Of a stretch of 64,000 bases of DNA, positions 49,801-61,800 are shown piece by piece. The DNA is taken from positions 30,238,289-30,302,288 of the forward strand of contig CM067363.1 in assembly GCA_034401795.1 (NCBI GenBank), given 5' to 3'. The notes beneath the pieces were generated by a model that was not told the origin of the DNA, made no database searches, and saw only the letters and a program-made list of their open reading frames with translations. Every line of letters starts with the position of its first letter. Within the stretch, counting starts at the first letter, position 1. This stretch comes from Chaetoderma sp. LZ-2023a (Eukaryota > Mollusca > Caudofoveata > Chaetodermatida > Chaetodermatidae). The translations under genes were made by a program, and so were the position numbers.

Positions 49801-52800
49801 ACTTGACTTGCTGAATATTTTGAAAACAATTTGACTGAAAGTTGTTGGTGGCTTAGCCACCAATAACTTTCAGTCAAATTGTTTTCAAAATATTCAGCAG
49901 GTCCGGAGATATAACCTGAAATATGTTGTCCGCAAAAACTGCAGTCAGACGGTTAACTGAAGGACTCTGAGTAGTGGAGTATTTTACTGTCATTGGCAAC
50001 ATAGGCAATCTGCTTTGCTCCTTTCCTCTCTATTTACCCGGTAGTAAAAATGGGACCCATGTAAAAACTGGAGAAGTTAGCCATCATGGCGACTAATAGA
50101 CTGGAAATAAAAGCGTGTTTGATATTGTCTGAATGTGCACACGCGCACGCACACATGCATAGCTAAACACTGGATAATAACATCTGTTGACCCTTTAACA
50201 CTCATATGAGCCAAAAACGGCTTTTGCAGTGGTCTTGAAAAATGTCCATGTGCAGACCAAGAGAAGACTATTTTTGAAAATTAACCATTGAATGGTCTGC
50301 AAATGGTCATTTTCTATGAGAAACATTTTCTTGAACAAATTTAAGTGTTAAAGGGTTATTGTTTTTGTTTATTTCAGACGAGTGCAAATCAGCATCAGCA
50401 TTCAGAAATTCTTCGGCGATGCACTCAAGTCATGAGTTCTATAGAGGTAAATATATACTCAGCAAATCTTCACAATCATAATAGTTCATGATCATGCTAG
50501 AGTCCATCATCGTGGCAGTAATGGCTTGAAAATACATGTATACTGGCAGGGGCTACAGGGCTCTGCATTCTGATGCCTCGCCAGATCCCTGTAGCCATAA
50601 CATCAAATTTACAGAAGTATTCCAAACAGCGATGTCACTAATAATTCATGAATCCCGTTTCTCTGTCAATCATATGACGTGGTAATCAACTATGTGATGT
50701 TTAGGCTGACATTGTAATCAATTATGTCATGAATGACACGATTTAGTTTGTCTTAAACGCTTAATAATCTGTCGGTTGTACAAATTGTATGTCTTTACTA
50801 TTTAATAAATATGCTGCTGAATATTTTGAAACTATTTAGACTGGACACTGGTCAGCAACAGTGCAAAGTCAAATTAGTTTCAAAATACTCAATAGTTTAC
50901 CTGTATAATTTTCTGAAAATTGATAGTCAGGGTGTTCAGGGATCGATTGATCCCAACATGGGCGAAGTGTTGGCGGGGAATAGCTAAAACGAGATTCCTC
51001 CGTTGTGATTGATAGTTGTGGGTCTAGCTGTACATTGTTTGTCTGGTACATGTAATGATAACAGTTATTTAAACGTGATATCTTTAACCCTTTCGTGGTC
51101 ACCATATGTCATAAAAATCTTAATCTTTACTTAATGAATGTCCATTTTCATACCAAGAGAAGACTATTTTTTGAAAAAGTGACCACTGGAATGTCTGGTG
51201 TGATTATCAAGCATGTCCATTCCTCAAGTCTGCCTCTTTTGTCTGTCTTGACCATTAAAGGGTTAAAGTCTGGTACCACTATTGTTTGTAATGACCTCCT
51301 TTATTTCATTGTTTGTAATGACTGCCTTTATTTCATTGTTTGTTACGACTGCCTTTATTTCATTGTTTGTAATGACTGCCTTTATTTCATTGTTTGTAAT
51401 GACTGCCTTTATTTCATTGTTTGTAACGACTGCCTTTATTTCATTGTTTGTTACGACTGCCTTTATTTCATTGTTTGTTACGACTGCCTTTATTTCATTG
51501 TTTGTAATGACTGCCTTTATTTCATTGTTTGTAATGACTGCCTTTATTTCATTGTTTGTTATGACTGCCTTTATTTCATTGTTTGTTACGACTGCCTTTA
51601 TTTCCTTGTTTGTAATGACTGCCTTTATTTCATTGTTTGTAATGACTGCCTTTATTTCATTGTTTGTAATGACTGCCTTAATTCATTGTTTGTTACGACT
51701 GCCTTTATTTCATTGTTTGTAATGACTGCCTTTATTTCATTGTTTGTAATGACTGCCTTTATTTCATTGTTTGTTATGACTGCCTTTATTTCATTGTTTG
51801 TAATGACTGCCTTTATTTCATTGTTTGTAATGACTGCCTTTATTTCATTGTTTGTTACGACTGCCTTTATTTCATTGTTTGTAATGACTGCCTTTATTTC
51901 ATTGTTTGTAATGACTGCCTTTATTTCATTGTTTGTAATGACTGCCTTTATTTCATTGTTTGTAATGACTGCCTTTATTTCATTGTTTGTTACGACTGCC
52001 TTTATTTCATTGTTTGTAATGACCTCCTTTATTTCATTGTTTGTAATGACTGCCTTTATTTCATTGTTTGTAATGACTGCCTTTATTTCAATTTTTGTAA
52101 TGACTGCCTTTATTTCATTGTTTGTAATGACTGCCTTTATTTCATTGTTTGTTACGACTGCCTTTATTTCATTGTTTGTAATGACTGCCTTTATTTCATT
52201 GTTTGTTATGACTGCCTTTATTTCATTGTTTGTAATGACTGCCTTTATTTCATTGTTTGTTACGACTGCCTTTATTTCATTGTTTGTTACGACTGCCTTT
52301 ATTTCATTGTTTGTAATGACTGCCTTTATTTCATTGTTTGTAATGACTGCCTTTATTTCATTGTTTGTAATAACTGCCTTTATTTCATTGTTTGTTACGA
52401 CTGCCTTTATTTCATTGTTTGTTACGACTGCCTTTATTTCATTGTTTGTAATGACTGCCTTTATTTCATTGTTTGTAATGACTGCCTTTATTTCATTGTT
52501 TGTAATGACTGCCTTTATTTCATTGTTTGTTACGACTGCCTTTATTTCATTGTTTGTAATGACTGCCTTTATTTCATTGTTTGTAATGACTGCCTTTATT
52601 TCATTGTTTGTTATGACTGCCTTTATTTCATTGTTTGTAATGACTGCCTTTATTTCATTGTTTGTTACGACTGCCTTTATTTCATTGTTTGTAATGACTG
52701 CCTTTATTTCATTGTTTGTAATGACTGCCTTTATTTCATTGTTTGTTACGACTGCCTTTATTTCATTGTTTGTAATGACTGCCTTTATTTCATGGTTTGT

Positions 52801-55800
52801 AATGACCTCCTTTATTTCATTGTTTGTAATGACTGCCTTTATTTCATTGTTTGTAATGACTGCCTTTATTTCATTGTTTGTTACGACTGCCTTTATTTCA
52901 TTGTTTGTAATGACCTCCTTTATTTCATTGTTTGTAATGACTGCCTTTATTTCATTGTTTGTAATGACTGCCTTTATTTCATTGTTTGTAATGACTGCCT
53001 TTATTTCATTGTTTGTAATGACTGCCTTTATTTCATTGTTTGTTACGACTGCCTTTATTTCATTGTTTGTAATGACTGCCTTTATTTCATTGTTTGTAAT
53101 GACTGCCTTTATTTCATTGTTTGTAATGACTGCCTTTATTTCATTGTTTGTTACGACTGCCTTTATTTCATTGTTTGTTATGACTGCCTTTATTTCATTG
53201 TTTGTTACGACTGCCTTTATTTCATTGTTTGTAATGACTGGCTTTATTTCATTGTTTGTAATGACTGCCTTTATTTCATTGTTTGTAATGACTGCCTTTA
53301 TTTCATTGTTTGTAATGACTGCCTTTATTTCATTGTTTGTTATGACTGCCTTTATTTCATTGTTTGTAATGATTGCCTTTATTTCATTGTTTGTTATGAC
53401 TGCCTTTATTTCATTGTTTGTAATGACTGCCTTTATTTCATTGTTTGTAGTGACTGCCTTTATCTCATTGTTTGTAATGACTGCCTTTATTTCATTGTTT
53501 GTAATGACTGCCTTTATTTCATTGTTTGTTATGACTGCCTTTATTTCATTGTTTGTTATGACTGCCTTTATTTCATTGTTTGTAATGACTGCCTTTATCT
53601 CAGTGGTAAGTTTAAAAAATAGTCTTCCCTTGCATATCTATGTTTTAGAAATCATGCGAAATGGAACAACCAGAATTATTTAATGGCAGCAGAAATTAAC
53701 CCTAAGTAATAATCGAATTTGTTCAAGAAAATTTTAATTTTCTCATAGACAATGTCCATGTGCAGACCAAGAGAAGACTATTTTTGAAAAGTTATCACCG
53801 GTTATCGAGCCAGTCATTGCAGTGGTAAATTTTCTAAAATAGCCTTCTCTTGGTGTGCAACGGGACATTTTTCAAGACCACTGCAGAAGCTGTTTTTGAA
53901 AAAAATTGATATTTTAAAAACAAATTTGAGTGTTAAAGGGTTAATGGCAAGCAGAATTTACAATGTGTCTCTCGGTAATGATTTTCTTATTTCACATATT
54001 ATATCTCGTTTCAGGCATTACCTGTCCCTGTCATTGCTCAAGTACAAGGTGAGTACTGGACTAATGATTTAATGATATAGCAAGGGTTTCTCATAAGGGT
54101 CCTTTTGAGACTAGAGACCCCCAAAATGTAACTGGCTAAGCCACCAACAACTTTCAGTCAAATTATTTTCAAAATATTTAGCATATCCAGAGTTATTGCC
54201 CAATGAAATTATTGTCTGATGGCTTGCAGCAGTCAGTCAGTTAAAAGTTTCAAATCGATTCCAACACACAAAAAGTGGGCAGAGCTTAGGTAGAAATGGG
54301 TGTAGCAGAGCTAGAAATAGGTGTAGCAGAGCTAGAAATAGGTGTAGCATAGCTAGAAATGGATGTAGCATAGCTAGAAATAGGTGTAGCATAGCTAGAA
54401 ATGGGTGTAACATAGCTAGAAATGGGTGTAACATAGCTAGAAATGGGTGTAATATAGCTAGAAATGGGTATAATATAGCTAGAAATAGGTGTAGCATAGC
54501 TAGAAATGGGTGTAATATAGCTAGAAATGGGTGTAGTATAGCTAGAAATGGGTGTAATATAGCTAGAAATGGGTGTAGCATAGCTAGAAATGGGTGTAAT
54601 ATAGCTAGAAATGGGTGTAGCATAGCTAGAAATGGGTGTAACATAGCTAGAAATGGGTGTAGCAGAGCTAGAAATGGGTGTAGTATAGCTAGAAATGGGT
54701 GTAATATAGCTAGAAATGGGTGTAATATAGCTAGAAATGGGTGTAGCATAGCTAGAAATGGGTGTAACATAGCTAGAAATGGGTGTAACATAGCTAGAAA
54801 TGGGTGTAGCATAGCTAGAAATGGGTGTAACATAGCTAGAAATGGGTGTAGTATAGCTAGAAATGGGTGTAATATAGCTAGAAAGGGAGTTAGTGTTAGT
54901 TAAAAGTTTCAAATTGATTCCAACACACAAAAAGTGGGCAGAGCTTAGGTAGAAATGGGTGTAGCAGAGCTAGAAATAGGTGTAGCAGAGCTAGAAATAG
55001 GTGTAGCAGAGCTAGAAATAGGTGTAGCATAGCTAGAAATGGATGTAGCATAGCTAGAAATAGGGGTAGCATAGCTAGAAATGGGTGTAACATAGCTAGA
55101 AATGGGTGTAACATAGCTAGAAATGGGTGTAATATAGCTAGAAATGGGTGTAATATAGCTAGAAATAGGTGTAGCATAGCTAGAAATGGGTGTAATATAG
55201 CTAGAAATGGGTGTAATATAGCTAGAAATGGGTGTAACATAGCTAGAAATGGGTGTAATATAGCTAGAAATGGGTGTAATATAGCTAGAAATGGGTGTAG
55301 CATAGCTAGAAATGGGTGTAATATAGCTAGAAATGGGTGTAGCATAGCTAGAAATGGGTGTAACATAGCTAGAAATGGGTGTAGCAGAGCTAGAAATGGG
55401 TGTAGCATAGCTAGAAATGGGTGTAACATAGCTAGAAATGGGTGTAACATAGCTAGAAATGGGTGTAGCATAGCTAGAAATGGGTGTAACATAGCTAGAA
55501 ATGGGTGTAGTATAGCTAGAAATGGGTATAATATAGCTAGAAATGGGTGTAGTATAGCTAGAAATGGGTATAATATAGCTAGAAATGGGTGTAGTATAGC
55601 TAGAAATGGGTATAATATAGCTAGAAATGGGTGTAACATAGCTAGAAATGGGTGTAATATAGCTAGAAATGGGTGTAATATAGCTAGAAATAGGTGTAGC
55701 ATAGCTAGAAATGGGTGTAATATAGCTAGAAATGGGTGTAATATAGCTAGAAATGGGTGTAACATAGCTAGAAATGGGTGTAATATAGCTAGAAATGGGT

Positions 55801-58800
55801 GTAATATAGCTAGAAATAGGTGTAGCATAGCTAGAAATGGGTGTAATATAGCTAGAAATGGGTGTAGCATAGCTAGAAATGGGTGTAACATAGCTAGAAA
55901 TGGGTGTAGCAGAGCTAGAAATGGGTGTAGCATAGCTAGAAATGGGTGTAACATAGCTAGAAATGGGTGTAACATAGCTAGAAATGGGTGTAGCATAGCT
56001 AGAAATGGGTGTAACATAGCTAGAAATGGGTGTAGTATAGCTAGAAATGGGTATAATATAGCTAGAAATGGGTGTAGTATAGCTAGAAATGGGTATAATA
56101 TAGCTAGAAATGGGTGTAGTATAGCTAGAAATGGGTATAATATAGCTAGAAATGGGTGTAGTATAGCTAGAAATAGGTGTAGCATAGCTAGAAATGGGTG
56201 TAGTATAGCTAGAAATGGGTATAATATAGCTAGAAATGGGTGTAGTATAGCTAGAAATGGGTATAATATAGCTAGAAATGGGTGTAGTATAGCTAGAAAT
56301 GGGTATAATATAGCTAGAAATGGGTGTAGTATAGCTAGAAATAGGTGTAGCATAGCTAGAAATGGGTGTAGTATAGCTAGAAATGGGTATAATATAGCTA
56401 GAAAGGGAGTTAGTGTAGCTAGAACAGGGCGTAGCATAGCTAGAAATGGGCGTAACATAGCTAGAAATCAGTGTAGCATAGTTAGAAATCTGTGTAATGT
56501 AGCTAAAAAGGGGCATAGCGTAGCTAGAAAGGGGTTTAGTGTAGCTAGAATTGGGCATAGCATAGCTAGAAATTGGCATAGCATAGCCAGAAATGGGTGT
56601 AGCATAGCTTGAAATGGGCGGAGCATAGCGAGAAATAGCTGTAGCGTAGGGAGAAATAGCCGTAGCGTCGCTAGAAATGGGCGTAGCTAGAAATGGGTAT
56701 AGCATAGCTAGATAAGGGTGTAGCGTAGCTCGAAATCGGTGTAGCGTAGCTAGAAATGGGCATAGCGTAGCGAGAAATGGGTGTAGCGTAGCGAGAAATG
56801 GGTGTAGCGTAGCGAGAAATGGGTGTAGCATAGCTAGAAATAGGTGTAGCGTAGCGAGAAATGGGTGTAGCATAGCTAGAAATAGGTGTAGCTTAGCTAG
56901 AAATGGGTGGAGTGTAGCTAGAAATGGACCCCTTTATTCAGTCTATTGTTACCCTCATTCCATAAGGGGAAGAGTATATTAAATTCAGATCTGTCTACGT
57001 GCATGCATCTGTCTGTTTGTCTGTCCGGAACTTTAACCCTTCAATGATCAAGCCTGCCAAAACTGGCCTCTGGAGTGGTCTGAAGGAATGTCACTTTACA
57101 GGCCAGGTGAAGAGTATTTTTTTTAATTTACCACTGGCCTGTAAATGGACATTTGCTAAGCAACAACGTTAGTTTTCTTGACATCTTGACCATTAAAGGG
57201 TTGCGTCGTCAACCAGTGGTCAACCAGTCAAAGGCCTGCTTTAGGTTTATAAAACAATAAAAGCTTATATATTGTTCAGGATTGCATTAGCATGAGCGCT
57301 GATCATGCTGTTTCAGGTCTGGCCACGGCCGCTGGATGTCAACTCGTCGCAAGCTGTGATATTGTGATAGCTGCTGATACTGCACAGTTTGCCACACCAG
57401 GGTAGGCTACATGTTTAATCCTTTGCTGGTCAAGGTTTGTCAAGAAAATTGAAATTTTTTCTTATTTACTCCTCTTGTATCAATTTATCCCCTTAATGGT
57501 CAAATTTGGTCAAGAAAATTTTAATATCTGCCTATTGAATGTCCATTTACAAGACAAGAGAATACAATTTTGGAAAATTTATCACTGAAATGCTTGGCTC
57601 GGTTATCGAGCCAGTCATTCCAGTGGTAAATTTTAAAAACTTGTATTCACTTGACCTGTAAATGGGCATTCTGCAAGACCATAACAGTCTGGTTTTGTCT
57701 GTCTCGACCATTAAAAGGTTAACAGTCAAGCTGCCCAAAATGACCTTTACATTGGTATTGAAGACTGTATTTGAACATTTATCACTGGGATGACTGGCTT
57801 GATAATCGAGCCAGTCATTCCAGCGGTAAATTTTCAAAAATAGTCTCTGTTTATGATTGTATGCTACTGATTGGTTATGGCATAAATACCTATTGACTCA
57901 TTCACACCACAGTTGGTACTCATCAGCTAGATCTAGAGGTAGGGTTTGAAGTTCTTAGAACCCACAATCCCTAGTTTAAGAGTCAACCTCATTACCATAG
58001 GACCACAGGCGTCATGTAGTTGGAAGGAAGCTGATAGACCATAATTCTCGACAACTGCTAAACCAGCATTAATTATTTGTATCAAGGTATCTTTGGCATG
58101 CATGATATCAGATAAGAGACTTAGCCATCTTACCAATGGACCTTTCCAATTTATCCATCCGTCATAATCAACTAAGTAATGTGTAGGATGACGTCATAAT
58201 TAAGTATGGCTTGAATGACTGGATTTATTCCGTCTTTAACGCTTAATAGTCCAACACATTCTATGAATTGTATGTATGTATGGTTACTGTATTCTGCGGC
58301 TGTAGTAGTAGAAACATGCTACAGCTGCAATCAGTCCTTCTTCGCTTTTGCCCACTTTGTCTTGTCCTCAGCCAAAATCCTTAGCTTCCTCAGGTCCATT
58401 CTTGACTTGAGTGTACCAAATCCTGCTTTCTTGAGGTCACCTCATAGCACGCTTAGCAGATTTATGCAATGACGTCCTCTCCTGGCTCTGTATTTGCTGG
58501 CTCCGAGTAGAGTGAATTCCAAGGCTCCCTGTGCTGGTGTGTCTTCTGGCATCCTTAGCACATGGCCAAACATGGACCATCTGTGCTGGGCGACTTTTAC
58601 AGACAGCGGCAGCGTATTACACATCTTGTATAGTGCATAGTTGGAAATTATGCTCTCTGGCCATCGGTGTCCAGTGATGGTGCGTAGGTGTTTGCGGTGG
58701 CAGGCGTCAAGTTTGTCTAGAGCTGCCTTTGGAGCTGCCCAGCTGTTACAGTTATACATCATCAAGGATACACAGGTTGCAGTGTATAAACGTAGTCTTT

Positions 58801-61800
58801 TTACCAAGGGCATCTTTGATCTATGAATCTATAGCTTCCAGAAAGCAGTGAGCCCAGGATTTACTTTTCCTCCATGGTTCGCCGCCACGGAGTGGATCGT
58901 CATTTTCTTTAGTTTCATGCTTTGTAGATAGGTATATGTGGGTGAACTCTGTTTTGGATTCATTCATAAAGAGCTTCTCAATTTTTAGTTTGCTTGCAGC
59001 TATTGGGAGAAGTTCGTCAAGGGGTTTCTTTTCCTCATCTACAAAGTCCACATCGTCTGCATATTCCATCTCTAGCAGCATGCCCAGTATTGACATTAAG
59101 GGGTTTGGTCTTGTGGAGTTTTCCCGCACAGACTTCAATGCAGCAGCCTGGTAACAGGTGAAGAGCACAGGGAATAGACCATCTCCCTGTGGGGAGCCGA
59201 TTTATGTCTCAAACTCTACAGACTTCACTGACTTGACTCGCACTCAGCTTGGTGTCTGCAAGCAGTAGTCTCACTAGTCGTAGCTCATCTTCATTGCAAC
59301 TGGCCTGGCGTAGTACATCTAGCATCTTTGAGCATTTAATTGTGTCGAAGGCTCGTGACATGTCAATGCCAATTTTGTGGACATCCCAGTGTTTGGACAT
59401 GACGACCGACACAAGCATGCGTTGAGCCCATACAATGTCTGCGCAGCTGCGTCCACGTTTGAAGCCACTTTGACATGATTCGGTGAAGTCGATGATCTTG
59501 TCTCGGATGCGGCATAGAGTAACATTGGATAGGATTTTCCGTATGCTGTTAGGGAGCACAATGGGCCACAGATTGGCTGGGCGGGTCCAGGTGGCTGCTT
59601 GGGCTTGGGTAGCGCGATAAGGATGCCTTGGCCTAAAGCGTCAATGGGAAGGTGGTGTATAAAAGCTGAATTGATTATGTGCGTGATCGGTTTTGAGATA
59701 ATGTCACTTGCATATTTGAATAGTTCATTGCTCATGCCATCAGGTCCAGATGCACGTCCATTTTTCAGGGTTTTAAGTGCCTTCTCAACCTCCTCTGTAT
59801 TAATTGGTGTTAGTAATGGCCTGGGGTCTCCTGAGAATGGGTGCAGGAGCTCATCATCGTGGTCAGTGAACTGTTCCTTGAACCATTCTCGAATTGCCTC
59901 AACTTTGCCCTGGTCACTCCCGATAAAGTGCCCTGGACGTGCATCAGAGTTGTGTACAGTTAGTGGTGGTGTGTAGTCAGCAACTCTCAGGGATCGGGCT
60001 GCCCAAAAACATTTTGTGACAGTCATCCGTGGCAGTGATTTCATCTGCTAGGATGTCTGCTTGTTGGATAGCAAAGTCTTTTAAGCATTCACTAATGTGG
60101 CGCAGAATGTTATTGCGTTCCTGTCGTAGTTTTGGTGCGATCGTCACTTTGGCCACTTTGATAGATGCGCAGACGTAACGCTTTCTGTTTTGCTGACAGT
60201 TTTACTACGAGAGGGTCGTCAGTATACTTAGTTCTGTTGATTTTTAGAACACCTATGGTGCTAGTAGCTGATGATTCCATAGAATTCAGTATTTTTGGTA
60301 GGGATTCGTTTGGATCGGAGCTGACGTCGATGTTAGCTATCTGCTCCCTGAGGGCCTTTTTGTATGACATTTGAGTGTCAGTGTCGCTGATGAGTTTGGG
60401 TAAGTTGTAGGTGACTCTACCCTCGAAAGGGCCAAAGAGAATCCAGCTATATTAGATTCCTTCTATGCAGAACTGAACTCCGCCATTACTATCCCAGCTA
60501 GATGGCAGCTGTTCGTGTGTGGCGATTTCAACTCCAAGCTGGGTAAACTCGGCATTGCGGACAAAAGTTCAGGACTTGGCTCATGCATGGGATCGTATGG
60601 AGAGGGCCATCGCAACAGCAATGGAGATGCACTGGTGGCATTCCTTAGTTCCAATGGCCTATTTTCCACAAATATGGTTTTCAAACACCTATGCCGCCAC
60701 CGGACAACATGGACTAGACACATTGCTGATCGCAAAAAACCCCTACTTCGGGATGCTCATTCCTATGGAGGCACAGACCTCAATTCTGACCATAAGCCAG
60801 TCATTACACGCCTCCATATGAACCAGCTCTACCTAATGTACAAACGCCATACCAGGTATCTAATAACCCTCATCATTCTGAATGCACTCTGAATGCATTC
60901 TGTTGAATATTTTGAAACTAATTTGACTGGGCAGGGCATTGTTGCTGCCATAGGCAGCAACAGCACCCAGTCAAATTAATTTCAAAATATTTAACAGCTT
61001 ACCTGTATATTTTTGTGGAAATTGATAGTCAAGGAGTTCAGGGATCGATCAGTGATTTGTTCACACCCCATGAGACTCATCCACTCGGTGACCGGTTTCA
61101 CACTTTCGGTGATCATCGGGTATAATAAGGATTTTTTTTCTCATTGAAGCTTTACTGTACCCCTTATATACAAGTAGTCATGGCATTACAGTATTTTGGC
61201 ATTACCAGGGAATTGAACCCACAACGCTTTCATCGGTTGTTGGTTCGATTCCCTGTGTAGCCTAGCTAGTAGCATACTGTTATTGCTCTTGTTTTTGCTG
61301 TTTTTGTGTATCTCTCTGATTTCTGTCCCTCTCCAGGGTTAGCGTGGGTGTATTCTGTTCCACGCCCGCCGTAGCAATTGGACGATCGGTTCCTCGAAAG
61401 GTTGCCATGGAAATGCTTTTTACAGGTCGCCCACTTTCAGCACAAGGTGAGATGCAATGAAAAGATTTTTAACTGTCTGCTGCATTGGGGTTTAGCTCTG
61501 GATATACTGAATATTTTGGAAAAGAATTTGACTGAAATTTCTGGGGGGCTATGCCACCAATAAATTTCAGTCAAATTGTTTTCAAAATGTTCAGCAGGTC
61601 CAGTGTTATTGCCCATTGAGATTGTCTTGTGGCTTGTGGTAGTCAGCTGGTTAATTCTAGGGATTGAAAACAAAGGCTAGTCTGACACTAGTAGAAATTT
61701 GTCAGATCTATTTGTTAATACATTGTGAGAAGACATTGGTTGGTACCTCGGCGTAATCTATCCATATTTGCTGGAGATATCGCTCCTGAAAATGGTATTT

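Larger units (their letters stand above)
58136..61055 (+). mobile_element. Family A copy 22, split by a LINE
   Basis: Left part 58136-58275 (GACCTTTCCAATTTATCCAT to GAATTGTATGTATG). Right part 60893-61055 (GCATTCTGTTGAATATTTTG, intact stem with GTTGCTGCCATAGGCAGCAAC, to GTTCAGGGATCGATC). The LINE fills the gap. Confidence 0.8.

Noticed and set aside
51281..53605. CRISPR-like array
   Set aside because: Units are contiguous with no spacers, and the genome is eukaryotic.
51095..53683. 862-codon plus-strand open frame
   Set aside because: It is a 27-bp tandem array inside an ECHDC3 intron; the period divisible by 3 keeps the frame open.
54896..56873. 520- and 642-codon minus-strand frames of MLHPFLA and SSYATPI repeats
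   Set aside because: By-products of the 21-bp array, open in two frames at once and without flanking coding sequence.
61190..61262. tRNA-like sequence with TTGGTTCGATTCCCTG
   Set aside because: It contains two inverted B-box-like stretches but no A box or cloverleaf; treated as a small foldback or SINE scrap.
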